Positions 17,752-27,445 of a stretch of DNA of 64,000 bases are shown here, piece after piece; positions within the stretch are counted from its first letter, which is position 1; each line of letters begins with the position of its first letter. A model generated the notes under the pieces. The model saw only the letters and a list, made by a program, of their open reading frames with translations. It searched no databases and was not told the DNA's origin. The translations under genes and the position numbers were made by a program. Source of the DNA: Cardinium endosymbiont cBtQ1 of Bemisia tabaci (lineage in GTDB: Bacteria > Bacteroidota > Bacteroidia > Cytophagales > Amoebophilaceae); assembly GCF_000689375.1 (NCBI RefSeq), contig NZ_CBQZ010000001.1, forward strand, positions 496,001-560,000. The letters run 5' to 3'.

Positions 17752-18702
17752 CTAGCAAAGATCGACGACCTCTACTTCAAATAGTAGAATTGAATTTTTA
17801 GGAATAACCCCTACACTGTTAGCGCCATAGGCTAAAATAGATGGTATAAATAAACGTGCTTTTTCATGCTTTTTGAGCAATAACAAACCTTCTTCCCATC
17901 CTTGAATAACACGACCTTCACCTACTTGAAATTCGAAGGGTTTATAATCCCTTTTTGGAGTATAAAGGTTATTGGCCTTAGCAACCTCTTCTACGCTGGT
18001 ATCAAAAATAGTACCATCCAATAGCCTACCCGTATAATGGACTTTAATGGTCTGACCCTTTGCTACAGAAATACCTTGAGAAGGTTGGTCAATTATATAA
18101 AAGAGACCGGAATCGGTCGAAGAAGCTTGAATATGATGGGTAGTTAAATAATCTGTAATAAGCTGCTTGTCTTTGGCTAATTGCGCACTACGAGATTGCG
18201 CTACCATTTGACTATACTCTTGATCGGTCATAATTTTATTTAATTTAATATCAATTAACAATGTATCCTCTTGGCTTAAGTTATGATGCTTTAAAAGTTG
18301 TGCCAATCGGGCTGGATCTTCTTCTTCGAAATAGTATTGGGGGGTGCATTTAAAAATCACTCGCTGCTTTTCTTGCATCATACCTATCATCTCAGCTATT
18401 CTCTTATTTTTTAACTGAAAATTATTGTCAAATGGACATATATATTCATGTTGATTGATCCATATGCTTTCCTTAGGATTTCCCCCGTTTGCTTCTTTTC
18501 TATGGATGACTTTCATAGTAATAAAGCCTTGAATCCACTGGCCATCTTGTATTTTTTTTCCACTACTTTTCTTGCCTATGGTTTTATAAGAAAGACCAGA
18601 TGGCGTGGTTACAAAAGGATAGCCATAGCAATGGTATTGATGATTGTAACAGACTAATCCCAAAGATAGTACCAATGCGGTACATACTATTCTGCGTTTC
18701 AT
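17752..18702 (-). CDS. FKBP-type peptidyl-prolyl cis-trans isomerase, exported
   Basis: 316 residues. An N-terminal signal peptide (MKRRIVCTALVLSLGLVCY) is followed by a first, divergent FKBP-like region (about 30-150) and a well-conserved C-terminal FKBP domain (about 190-316): VAKGQTIKVHYTGRLLDGTIFDTS, FEFQVGEGRVIQGWEEGLLLLKKHEKARLFIPSILAYG and IPKNSILLFEVEVVDL. It should speed proline isomerisation during folding of exported proteins in the periplasm. Followed on the same strand by the ankyrin gene; nrnA lies 16 bp upstream on the same strand. Confidence 0.93.
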   Translation of the reverse strand: MKRRIVCTALVLSLGLVCYNHQYHCYGYPFVTTPSGLSYKTIGKKSSGKKIQDGQWIQGFITMKVIHRKEANGGNPKESIWINQHEYICPFDNNFQLKNKRIAEMIGMMQEKQRVIFKCTPQYYFEEEDPARLAQLLKHHNLSQEDTLLIDIKLNKIMTDQEYSQMVAQSRSAQLAKDKQLITDYLTTHHIQASSTDSGLFYIIDQPSQGISVAKGQTIKVHYTGRLLDGTIFDTSVEEVAKANNLYTPKRDYKPFEFQVGEGRVIQGWEEGLLLLKKHEKARLFIPSILAYGANSVGVIPKNSILLFEVEVVDLC

Positions 18703-18718
18703 ACGATTGTATCAATAA

Positions 18719-19717
18719 TTAAAGGCAAAACTCTTGCAATATTTTTTCAAACCGATCTACCGTTTCAACTAAACTCAAATGAGAAACCCCTCCTGCAGCA
18801 TTTTTATGTCCTCCACCATTAAAATATTTTTTAGCAATTAAGTTGGCTGGCAAATCACCAACAGAACGGAGAGAAAGATATACCGTGTCATCCTTTTCTT
18901 TTAAAACAGCAGCTAAAGATATGTCTTTTAGGGAAAGCGCATAATCGACTAATCCTTCCGTATCACCACTCTTTAATTCGTACCTTTTATAATCCTCTTT
19001 TTGAATAACAAAATAAGCTACATGTAACGACGGCAGCACAACCAACCGTTGACTAACTGCAAAACTAAAAAAATGCAACCTATTCAGAGATTTATTGTCA
19101 TAAATAAGCCGTTGAACGTTAAAGGGATCTACACCATATTCTATCAAATCCGCTGCAATACGATGGGTAACAGCCCTAGTATTTGGATTTTTAAAGGAGT
19201 TGGTATCAGTAACCAGACCAGCATATAAGCAAGTGGCAATAGCAGGGGTTATCTTTTCTTTCTGTTCCAATGCTTCAAAAATTTGAAACAGTACCTCTGA
19301 ACTGGCCGCTGCTTGGGAATCCCATAATAAAAGATCTGCAAAATTTTCTGGTTCTATATGGTGGTCAATAATAATCTTAAATGCATCAGGTTGCTTCAAT
19401 AGATAGGCCCATTCATCCAAGCGACTAATGGCAGAAAAATCTACACAAAATAGTAGATCTATATCTTGCATTTGGGCCAACAAGGCATCCTGCGTACAAT
19501 GGGCTGCTACTATTACGGTATCTACACCGGGAAGCCAAGATAAAAAAGTAGGGTATTCCGTTGGGGCAATTACACGAACAGCATGGCCTTGTTCTCTTAA
19601 AAATAAAGCCAAAGCTAAGGAGGTACCTAGTGCATCTGCATCAGGCCTAGCATGCATCAGTACGGTAACTTGCTTAGGACTAGCCAACTGTTCCTTTAAA
19701 ATAGATGTATCGTACAT
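18719..19717 (-). CDS. nrnA: DHH-family phosphoesterase (NanoRNase / pAp phosphatase type)
   Basis: 332 residues of the DHH/DHHA1 type. Motifs: HARPDADALGTSLAL (22-36, metal-binding Asp residues), DLLFCVDFS (Asp), the DHH signature IIDHHIEPENF, and a C-terminal DHHA1 domain ending in YFNGGGHKNAAGG. Members of this family degrade very short RNAs to mononucleotides and dephosphorylate 3'-phosphoadenosine 5'-phosphate. Sits just upstream of the FKBP gene with a 16-bp gap, so probably co-transcribed. Confidence 0.92.
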   Translation of the reverse strand: MYDTSILKEQLASPKQVTVLMHARPDADALGTSLALALFLREQGHAVRVIAPTEYPTFLSWLPGVDTVIVAAHCTQDALLAQMQDIDLLFCVDFSAISRLDEWAYLLKQPDAFKIIIDHHIEPENFADLLLWDSQAAASSEVLFQIFEALEQKEKITPAIATCLYAGLVTDTNSFKNPNTRAVTHRIAADLIEYGVDPFNVQRLIYDNKSLNRLHFFSFAVSQRLVVLPSLHVAYFVIQKEDYKRYELKSGDTEGLVDYALSLKDISLAAVLKEKDDTVYLSLRSVGDLPANLIAKKYFNGGGHKNAAGGVSHLSLVETVDRFEKILQEFCL

Positions 19718-19903
19718 ATAACAAGCAATCTAATAAAAATTAGTGATATAGAAAAATCAATTTGATAGTAAAAATAATTATTGAAACCATAATAGATAGA
19801 GCACTACACACTGCTTTCTTTATTATATCAAAGCGATAGATAAAAGATTAACCTCGCTACGTTAGAAAGGATAGAGATGGTTCAATAATGTATAATAATT
19901 GGC

Positions 19904-21685
19904 TTACTCCACTTTATATCTTTCATCCTTAACTTGTACCAATTCTTCCATAGTCTTAAGAAAGTAATAAGGCTGCATCCACTGCTCTATCTGGTGCATT
20001 TTTTGATTATGCTTTTCTTGGGTAACTGCCTCCTTATCTCTCTGCTTTACAGAGGCAATAAAGATCCCTGTCTCATCTACAATCGGATCACTGATTACAT
20101 TTAACCCTAAGCCAAAGCATTTTCCTACAAAAGCTTGGTTCTGCTTAAGATGAGGGGGATTATCGTCTAATAACCGCAATCGATCTACCGATTGTACGGC
20201 TATACCCTCACCATATGCTTCTGCTATATCTTGTAAGGTAAGCCCATCCACTTGTTTTAGTTTATTCAAAATTAACTTGGATTTTTCTTGATGCAACACT
20301 TTTTGATAGACTTTGTGGTGGACCGAGTCTAAAGGAAGCAAATCCCCTACTTTAACCTGGTCTACCATCACGCCCAATAGATAAGCATCTCCCAAATCAA
20401 AAAGGGGAGAAACCTTCCCTACAGCTCCCTTATTGTACAACCAACAAACTACTTTTCGAGCAGCTGCATGGATACCAATTGTGTAATCTGATGGCACTAC
20501 CCTCTCTTTCTGAACGGTTAAGTGGCCATTAGCAGCTAATGTTTCCAAATCAGCCAAACTTTTGACTTGATCGGCAAGATGGGCTACCTGCTTAAAATGG
20601 GTATTACGGGTATGGTCACTGATTATTGGCTTTTTCTCAATAACGGCTATTTCATAATGGCCTTGCTCTTCTTTTACCAACTTATACAGGGTATGGAAAG
20701 CATTATTGACAACAGGTCCTACTACCATACCCTCTTTTAGGGTATGCCTTATGGTGGTAAAGGCATCCGGCAATCCATCAGCTGTACAGCTCAAACTAGT
20801 ATCTGTAAGATGGCCATCTGTTTGCTGTTTAGCAAAGCTATAAGGATCTGTTGTAGTAGAAAATTGCATTATAAGTGAACTTATTTCATTCTGAAAATCA
20901 GAATTATCTTTTTCACTTGGCTGAATAGGAAAAGTAATATACTGAATGGTTCTGCTTTCTGATGAAGCAGTATAATCGTTTTTATGGGCAGCCATATAGT
21001 CCCGTAATTGCTGATTGGTAATTGGAATCAAATCATCTTGGACCAAAGTAAAAGGAATGTGCAAATAATCTACATCACAAAATAGGCCAGCACGCTGTGC
21101 AGCTTGCGCTTCTTCTAATTCAGTAACAAAACAACTGTGTACCATAAGCTGGTGTAACTTATGTTTGGCTCTTTCCAGCATGATTTTTTTTTCATGGGCA
21201 GACCACCATTCTTGTCCACTTTTAGATTTAGATAACCTGTTAAGAAAGGTCAATAATTTTTGTTTATCGAATGCAGCAGTTTGAGGATCTTTAAAATATG
21301 CTATAAGCGATGGATGAATATGGTCTCCCTGTACCAAATCAACTAGTTCACAATCACCTACCATAATCCCAACTTGGTTTATTTCCTTTGTATAGAGTAT
21401 ATCTTGAACCAATTGATGCCATGCATCATTCTTTAAACGCATTTGCGCTTCTTGAGTTGGCTGCTTACCTGGACTGACCACATTATGACAAATTTCTTCA
21501 TAAACCTTACGGTAATCCATATAGCTGATTTTTTTACCCAATAGCCTACCAATTTGATCTTTACCACTGAAAAAATGGGGCACAATACGGGCGAGCTCAC
21601 TACCCAAAAATAGAACCAACAAAAAGAGGACAACTATAACGACAAAACGATTGCCCGTCTTTCTAATCTTTTTAAGAATTGCCAT
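19904..21685 (-). CDS. PpiD-like membrane-anchored periplasmic folding factor
   Basis: 593 residues with a single N-terminal membrane anchor (about 13-30, FVVIVVLFLLVLFLGSEL) and a large periplasmic part, the PpiD architecture. An N-terminal SurA/PpiD-like helical region (YMDYRKVYEEICHN, LKNDAWHQLVQDILYTKEINQVGI) is recognisable; the expected parvulin isomerase domain in the middle (about 220-350) is divergent, with no clear active-site pattern that I can vouch for. Probably helps fold newly exported proteins, like the neighbouring FKBP. Start ATG at 21685. Confidence 0.8.
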   Translation of the reverse strand: MAILKKIRKTGNRFVVIVVLFLLVLFLGSELARIVPHFFSGKDQIGRLLGKKISYMDYRKVYEEICHNVVSPGKQPTQEAQMRLKNDAWHQLVQDILYTKEINQVGIMVGDCELVDLVQGDHIHPSLIAYFKDPQTAAFDKQKLLTFLNRLSKSKSGQEWWSAHEKKIMLERAKHKLHQLMVHSCFVTELEEAQAAQRAGLFCDVDYLHIPFTLVQDDLIPITNQQLRDYMAAHKNDYTASSESRTIQYITFPIQPSEKDNSDFQNEISSLIMQFSTTTDPYSFAKQQTDGHLTDTSLSCTADGLPDAFTTIRHTLKEGMVVGPVVNNAFHTLYKLVKEEQGHYEIAVIEKKPIISDHTRNTHFKQVAHLADQVKSLADLETLAANGHLTVQKERVVPSDYTIGIHAAARKVVCWLYNKGAVGKVSPLFDLGDAYLLGVMVDQVKVGDLLPLDSVHHKVYQKVLHQEKSKLILNKLKQVDGLTLQDIAEAYGEGIAVQSVDRLRLLDDNPPHLKQNQAFVGKCFGLGLNVISDPIVDETGIFIASVKQRDKEAVTQEKHNQKMHQIEQWMQPYYFLKTMEELVQVKDERYKVE

Positions 21686-21812
21686 CTATACAAGCGGTTT
21701 AATTTAAATTCTTTTCTGCACAAAATATAGCTAAGGATCATGCAAATTTACTGCCTAATAAAATAGGATCAAAATAGAGCATGAATAGAACGTTTCGTTA
21801 TTCATGGGTAAG

Positions 21813-22286
21813 TTACCTTAATAGCCCTTTGCGTTGCAATACAGTGGTCAAAAATTTAATCTCATTATCTCCATGAAAAATTTTAAATGGAAGATAAAAA
21901 AACTGAACCTTAGATAATACCAATAGAAAATATCCTTTTTTTTTATAAGCCTTTGTAATATCCATCCATGCTATAGACATTGCTTGTTTTGAATTGATCT
22001 GCATCATAAGATGTTGGCTATTGATTTCATAAGCTATACGTTCAAACATAGCACGATTGCCATCTAGATGGGTAAGTCCATAAAATTGAATCAGCCAAAA
22101 AATTAAATATCCAATAAAAAATAGCAGTCCAACCAACACAAACCAGATCGTCTTTATAAAAAAGGTACTACTCATAAAAAGAACAAGCAAGGGAAAAATC
22201 CACCACTGCATGCGTAAAATATTTTGTATCCCTAATTTTATATAAAGGTTACTAGGTATTTTATATTTTTTTGTCTTGATAATCAT
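21813..22286 (-). CDS. Small membrane protein, YcxB-like
   Basis: 157 residues with two adjacent transmembrane segments (about 28-45 and 48-68) followed by a soluble C-terminal domain with the pattern I--DGI-- (YEINSQHLMMQINSKQAMSIAWMDI, KGYFLLVLSKVQFFYLPFKIF). This resembles the YcxB-like C-terminal (PH-like) domain after two helices. Function of the family is not established. Lies alone between the PpiD-like gene and a divergent antiporter gene. Confidence 0.6.
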   Translation of the reverse strand: MIIKTKKYKIPSNLYIKLGIQNILRMQWWIFPLLVLFMSSTFFIKTIWFVLVGLLFFIGYLIFWLIQFYGLTHLDGNRAMFERIAYEINSQHLMMQINSKQAMSIAWMDITKAYKKKGYFLLVLSKVQFFYLPFKIFHGDNEIKFLTTVLQRKGLLR

Positions 22287-22438
22287 AATTTTTAAATAAA
22301 ACTACTACCCAATAGGTTGCATAACCTATGTAGCCAAACGATTTAAAATATGTGGTGAATATAATGATTTTAGCTATAACTTAAGTATATTGCCTGAGCT
22401 TACTTGCTACAATAGAGTGACCATAAAACCAAAAATAT

Positions 22439-23842
22439 ATGTTTGCTACATTATCATTATCAGATCATAACATTTCCATCACTACTTTAGCGATCCACCA
22501 GAGTAGTGGTGCAGGGGGTAACCCAACAACGCCTCCATTTTGGTTGGCGATACCTTTTGTCGTTTTATTATTGATGATTGCTACAGGACCGGTTTTTTTT
22601 GCCAATTTTTGGCATAAACATTACCCAAAAGCAGCGATATTGTTGGCTACGTTCGTTATGGCTTACTACTGTATAGTGTTAGAAAACAAAATTAAGCCTA
22701 TAGAAGCAGCAGCGGAATATGTACAATTTATGGCACTGATTACTGCTTTATATGTTGCAACTGGCGGTATTGCCATTCAAGTAAACGCACGTGCTACCCC
22801 ACTGGCAAATATAGGTCTACTCTTTATGGGCGCTTTGTTGGCCAATTTAATCGGTACAACAGGCGCGTCTATGCTTTTTATACGTCCTTATCTAGGATTA
22901 AATAAAACACGCATTAAGGCCTATCATATTATCTTTTTTATCTTTATAGTTAGCAATATAGGGGGCGCATTAACGCCTATTGGAGATCCTCCTTTATTTC
23001 TAGGTTTTTTAAAAGGGGTGCCTTTCAAATGGACTGTAATACATCATAGTTTGCCTTGGTTAGCAGCTATTTTGATGCTATTGTCTATCTTTTACTTTTT
23101 TGATAGAAACAATAAAGTGGCACTGGATTGTAGGGTATATCCTGGGACTTTATCTATTACAGGCAGTAAAAATCTAATTTGGTTGACCATGGCTATTGGC
23201 GCGGTTTTTTTAGATCCAACTATTTTTGCTTGGTTGCCTACTATTGACTACCATGGCCATTCTATTTCATTTGTACGTGAATTGATCATGTTGACCATAG
23301 CGGCACTTGCATACCATACTACAAATAGACAAATATTGCAATCGAATGGATTTAGTTTCACCCCTTTAAATGAAGTATGTTTAATTTTTATAGGTATTTT
23401 TGGTACTATGATTCCAGCACTTGAATTAATTGGGAAATTTGCTGCATCTGAAATGGGCAAATCGTTGATTACACCCAATACTTTATATTGGGGAACAGGG
23501 CTTTTTTCTTCTGTATTGGATAACGCACCTACTTACTTAAACTTTGTAGCGGCTAGCATGGCCGCACAAGGTGCTAATATTGAACTTATAGCTAATGTAC
23601 AAGCATATGCGGCAGGTGGCATCTACCCCGATTCAGTGATTGGACTTAAAGCCATTTCCTTGGCTTCCGTTTTTTTTGGTGCCATGACCTATATTGGAAA
23701 CGGTCCCAATTTTATGGTTAAGTCTATTGCTGAACAAGCAGGTATCTCTATGCCTGCTTTTGGCCACTATATCTTTCGATTTTCTATGCCTATTTTGCTG
23801 CCTGTACTTTTTATAGTTTGGCTAATTTTCTTGGCACCATAA
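22439..23842 (+). CDS. Sodium:proton antiporter, NhaD-like
   Basis: 467 residues and about eleven hydrophobic segments in an ion-transporter (CitMHS/NhaD-like) arrangement. Conserved stretches include TGGIAIQVNARATPLANIGLLFMGALLANLIGTTGASM and IVSNIGGALTPIGDPPLFLGFLKGVPF, which match the NhaD signature, and LDNAPTYLNFVAA near the end. Would exchange Na+ for H+ across the inner membrane. Starts at ATG 22439 and is followed 42 bp later by the ftsQ-like gene on the same strand. Confidence 0.85.
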   Translation: MFATLSLSDHNISITTLAIHQSSGAGGNPTTPPFWLAIPFVVLLLMIATGPVFFANFWHKHYPKAAILLATFVMAYYCIVLENKIKPIEAAAEYVQFMALITALYVATGGIAIQVNARATPLANIGLLFMGALLANLIGTTGASMLFIRPYLGLNKTRIKAYHIIFFIFIVSNIGGALTPIGDPPLFLGFLKGVPFKWTVIHHSLPWLAAILMLLSIFYFFDRNNKVALDCRVYPGTLSITGSKNLIWLTMAIGAVFLDPTIFAWLPTIDYHGHSISFVRELIMLTIAALAYHTTNRQILQSNGFSFTPLNEVCLIFIGIFGTMIPALELIGKFAASEMGKSLITPNTLYWGTGLFSSVLDNAPTYLNFVAASMAAQGANIELIANVQAYAAGGIYPDSVIGLKAISLASVFFGAMTYIGNGPNFMVKSIAEQAGISMPAFGHYIFRFSMPILLPVLFIVWLIFLAP

Positions 23843-23884
23843 AGGGTAGGGATTAATCTAAACGCATCGCTGTATATTATCTAA

Positions 23885-24634
23885 ATGAATCAAATAGTAA
23901 ACAGGGTATTTGCTTTGTTTCTAATGATTAGCCTATGCTTATCCCTATTATTTGTGCAAGAAAAGCATACTAATTTGGTATGCAAGGATATAGCAGTATC
24001 CATTAAGGCTTATCCAGGCCAATCTCTTATAACGGTTCAAGAGGTCCTTGATCTTTTACAAACAACACATCCTATCGCCTTACAAAAGACACGCCTAAAA
24101 AAGATCGACACTTACGCCATACAAGATCAATTGAAGAGACATCCGCTTATAAAAAATGTATTGGTCTATAAAACTTGGAATGGCGTTTTAACAGTTTCCT
24201 TAGAAACCAAATACTTTATTGCGCGTACCATTGGCCTAATGGAATCAAATGATAGAGACGCCTATATAGACGAAAAAGGTGCCTTGATTGCACCAAAAGG
24301 TCTACCGTGTCTTCGATTGCTTGTTATAGCTGGTAAAAACATAATTACAAAAAAAAGAAAGCTGGCCCATAAGGGATTACTGGAACTATTACACTACATG
24401 CATAGGGATCCTTTTTGGCGAAGACAGATAACAAGCTTACAGGTAAAAGATAATGGTAAAATCATACTGGGCAGCCAAATAGGTGGACATCAAATAGAAT
24501 TTGGGAAAGCAGAAACCATAGAGGAGAAGTTTCAAAAACTACGGCTTTTCTATAGCCAGGTTATACCTTATAAAGGGTGGAACGCATACCATCGTGTAAA
24601 TTTAGAATTTAAACATCAACTAATTTGTCAATAA
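23885..24634 (+). CDS. ftsQ: Cell-division protein FtsQ-like
   Basis: 249 residues: a short cytoplasmic start, one membrane segment (about 7-24) and a periplasmic POTRA/FtsQ-like region (ITVQEVLDLLQTTHPIALQKTRLKKIDTYAIQDQLKRHPLIKNVLVYKTWNGVLTV pattern), then ARTI-LMES--DAYIDEKGALIAP typical of Bacteroidetes FtsQ. FtsQ links early and late divisome proteins. No ftsA or ftsZ is adjacent; murC, normally a neighbour, is at 43846. Its retention suggests some division or septal function remains. Confidence 0.78.
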   Translation: MNQIVNRVFALFLMISLCLSLLFVQEKHTNLVCKDIAVSIKAYPGQSLITVQEVLDLLQTTHPIALQKTRLKKIDTYAIQDQLKRHPLIKNVLVYKTWNGVLTVSLETKYFIARTIGLMESNDRDAYIDEKGALIAPKGLPCLRLLVIAGKNIITKKRKLAHKGLLELLHYMHRDPFWRRQITSLQVKDNGKIILGSQIGGHQIEFGKAETIEEKFQKLRLFYSQVIPYKGWNAYHRVNLEFKHQLICQ

Positions 24635-24695
24635 TTTAAAGCTTTTTCCGCCTTTTTGATAAGGTGGCTACAAGCCCCAATAAGAACGCATGCGA

Positions 24696-25037
24696 TTAAA
24701 ACAACTTACCGCATGAAGGAGGTAATGGTGGTAGCTTACCAGCCAATAGCGCAGACCATGGTGCAATCTTAAAAATCTTACGGCGTCCAGTAGCGCCACG
24801 TACTAAGGTAATATGGCTTTTAGCGATACCAAACATTTGGGCCAATAGTGCAATAATGGCTTTATTGGCTTTACCCCCTTGAGGAGGAGCCATAATCCGA
24901 AGGTATAATATATATTTTTCGCCTTCACCTACCCAACCTTCAATTTTATCCTGATGACTTTTAGGCCTTGCATAAATATATAAAAAATATAAAGATGGAT
25001 TTGATAAGGCCATTTGGGTTTCTGTATTAGACATCAT
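24696..25037 (-). CDS. DUF167 (YggU-family) protein
   Basis: 113 residues with the DUF167 signature: YARPKSHQDKIEGW, LRIMAPPQGGKANKAIIALLAQMFG, and the closing SHITLVRGATGRRKIFKI. This is a small conserved fold with unknown biochemical role. Its start overlaps the stop of the upstream lipoprotein gene (ATGA-type overlap at 25034-25037), so the two are translationally coupled. Confidence 0.9.
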   Translation of the reverse strand: MMSNTETQMALSNPSLYFLYIYARPKSHQDKIEGWVGEGEKYILYLRIMAPPQGGKANKAIIALLAQMFGIAKSHITLVRGATGRRKIFKIAPWSALLAGKLPPLPPSCGKLF

Positions 25038-26431
25038 TTATAAAATATTCTACAATCACCCAATTTATCTGTAGGGCCATTTGGAAATATTTTTTCATAT
25101 TTTTCCTGGGTTTTCGTAAGAAAGGCTGATAAGCTGACGCTTTCTTTCCAAGGCAATGCTTTACGTAAGAAATAAGTATCTTGTGCTTTTGGTTCACATA
25201 AATTATAAGGAAACAAACCACCTCCTGACAACTTTCCTTGGTTCGTATCTATAGCCCTATTAAACTGCAACGTAACAACATTTCCCTCATGATCAGGTTT
25301 AGTGCCAATAATAGCTGTATGACCTTTTACTACATATATATCGCCTGGCTGGATTAACCTTAATTGTTGATCACTGATGTTTCCTTTTATCAAATGGGTA
25401 ACTGGACCATAATGGTATACATTATTTTTATCATCATAGGATTTAATTATTTGGTTAGTATTCAAATCGTTAACTTGACCAGTAGTACAATATGTTGCTT
25501 TCCCTACAGCACTAGAGCAATCTTCTGGACCCAATAATAACTGATCTTCCAAATCAGGGCTAGAATAACTAGAAGAATCTGACGCATACCACCTGCGCTG
25601 ACCACCATATTGGTAATCACCTATAAGGATCATAGTTCGTTGAGAAGCAAAAGGATAAGAATCAGGTACTAAATTATGTGGGAATTGAAAACCACGATCA
25701 AAAAAATGATACACTGTAGCCGCTGCAGGAATATTTATTGGATCTGGCTTTATACCTAAAGTAGCTGCAATGCTTATAAGCATTGCAGTGGTGACCGAAG
25801 GATTTTCATTACCCCAAAATACACTATCGCTGGGTGATTGTAAAATAGGCAAACCATCAACAGGGACAAAATTAGACAGGTTATGATATAATTTGTCTTG
25901 TTGTAAGTTAGCTATAAAGACTTCTTTTTGGCTTTGCACCCAGTCTAGAGCCATTGAGAGCTGCAGATAAGTTTTGTTAGACTTTACGGGAAATCCAATT
26001 TGTTCTACATGAACAGTCTTTAGATAATTATTTATTGCTTGACTGGTATGACAATGGTCTTTTAAGCCATTAATGATTAATTGTACTACCGTTTCTCCAT
26101 TATGATCTTTCGTTTTTTCTTCAAGTTTCTTTTTAATAAGGGCTAATAATTTATTCTGAATATCTCTTATAGATAATTGCTTAGATCTGACCTGTGAAAC
26201 CATATGTGCAACCGGCAATGTATTAATATCCTCTAATACTACTCTTCGATCTGTATGCGCATCATTCATACTATATTTATCCAATGTATTACAAGCAATA
26301 GCAAAGACCAATAGCAATAGACAGCAGGATCTATTGCATTTTACTAAAGCCTTGAAAGGGATCAATATAACATAGATAAATTGCCTTATGAATGGCTGTT
26401 TTTTCTGATTAACCATAATATATTTCATCAT
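25034..26431 (-). CDS. Lipoprotein with possible NlpC/P60-like cysteine-peptidase fold
   Basis: 465 residues. An N-terminal basic stretch and hydrophobic segment end in LLLVFAIAC (about 39-47), a good lipobox. The last third has a pattern resembling a papain-type cell-wall peptidase: Cys in LLGPEDCSSAVGKA, then about 70 residues on a GDIYVVKGHTAIIG His motif, followed by VVTLQFNRAI. In NlpC/P60 and related enzymes a Cys-His pair lies in such settings; this assignment is tentative. The middle (about 60-260) is not recognised. Overlaps the DUF167 gene by 4 bases. If active, it could trim residual peptidoglycan or a host substrate. Confidence 0.6.
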   Translation of the reverse strand: MMKYIMVNQKKQPFIRQFIYVILIPFKALVKCNRSCCLLLLVFAIACNTLDKYSMNDAHTDRRVVLEDINTLPVAHMVSQVRSKQLSIRDIQNKLLALIKKKLEEKTKDHNGETVVQLIINGLKDHCHTSQAINNYLKTVHVEQIGFPVKSNKTYLQLSMALDWVQSQKEVFIANLQQDKLYHNLSNFVPVDGLPILQSPSDSVFWGNENPSVTTAMLISIAATLGIKPDPINIPAAATVYHFFDRGFQFPHNLVPDSYPFASQRTMILIGDYQYGGQRRWYASDSSSYSSPDLEDQLLLGPEDCSSAVGKATYCTTGQVNDLNTNQIIKSYDDKNNVYHYGPVTHLIKGNISDQQLRLIQPGDIYVVKGHTAIIGTKPDHEGNVVTLQFNRAIDTNQGKLSGGGLFPYNLCEPKAQDTYFLRKALPWKESVSLSAFLTKTQEKYEKIFPNGPTDKLGDCRIFYK

Positions 26432-26698
26432 TTTCTAACGATATTGTCTATCAAATTAAATACTGGCTTATGCAGCTTTTTAGATCTGGCTTAAACGTAA
26501 CCAAACATAATTTGGGTAAGCTTATTATTAATAATATTATTAATAAATTTAATTTAAAAACATTAGAAACTAATAATACAAAATATATATTAAAAATAAA
26601 AGTATAGTGGACCATAAAAAGCAGCATTGGATCATATGCTATTATTTTCTAAATTTACAGTAGTGGTTTAGTGTCTAACTATTAAAATTTTAAGCAAA

Positions 26699-27445
26699 AT
26701 GAATAATTATATCAACGATTATACAACCAGCAGGCGTGCCATAGATAATGGATTACAGCGCTATATGGTTAAAGTATATGGGCATATGGCTTTTGGGCTG
26801 TTGATTACTGCCATTGCAGCAGCTGCAACGTATACTTTTCCATCTTTTATGCGCTTATTTTTTGAATTTGATCAGTGGGGCAATACCATAACCATAAATC
26901 GTACTTTTTGGGGTTATGTGGTGCTATTTGCGCCATTGTGCATTTCAATATATCTATCGTCCAACTTTACCAAAACAACATTTGCTCATTCTAGATTTCT
27001 TTTAGGATGCTATGCCGCACTTATTGGGATCTCATTGTCTACGCTAGCATTTATTTATACGATCGATTCTCTACATAAGGTCTTTTTAGTAACGGCTTTC
27101 ACCTTTAGTGCAATGAGTATCTATGGCTATACGACGAAACGTGATTTAACTGCTTTGGGCTCTTTTTGTATGATGGCGCTTTGGGGCCTTATTATAAGTG
27201 GAATAGTAAATTTCTTTTTCCATAGTGATGCAGTTGACTTTGTAAGCAGTTTTATAGGTGTAGTGGTTTTTACTGGTTTTGTAGCATACCACACCCAAAA
27301 ATTAAGAACACTATACTATGAGGTACAAGATACAGCCTTAGCAGAAAAAGTTGCAGTGATGGGTGCATTCCAACTCTATATTGATTTTATAAATCTTTTT
27401 TTATGTTTGTTGCGCTTTTTAGGGCAACAAAAAAGAAAAAATTAA
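26699..27445 (+). CDS. Bax inhibitor-1 family membrane protein (YccA/YbhL type)
   Basis: 248 residues with about seven transmembrane segments and the family start YMVKVYGHMAFGLLITAIAAAATY; the end contains the acidic helix IDFINLFLCLLRFL. Bacterial members (YbhL/YccA) form calcium-sensitive channels or modulate the FtsH protease. Start ATG at 26699, preceded by an AT-rich stretch (26500-26600) of ATTATTAATAA-type repeats that may hold the promoter. A short stem (GGTACA/TGTACC) at about 27470-27490 follows the stop but lacks a T-run. Confidence 0.92.
   Translation: MNNYINDYTTSRRAIDNGLQRYMVKVYGHMAFGLLITAIAAAATYTFPSFMRLFFEFDQWGNTITINRTFWGYVVLFAPLCISIYLSSNFTKTTFAHSRFLLGCYAALIGISLSTLAFIYTIDSLHKVFLVTAFTFSAMSIYGYTTKRDLTALGSFCMMALWGLIISGIVNFFFHSDAVDFVSSFIGVVVFTGFVAYHTQKLRTLYYEVQDTALAEKVAVMGAFQLYIDFINLFLCLLRFLGQQKRKN

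Noticed and set aside
24635-24695. Terminator between ftsQ and DUF167 genes
   Set aside because: Weak pairing only (CCGCCT/AGGTGG with mismatches).
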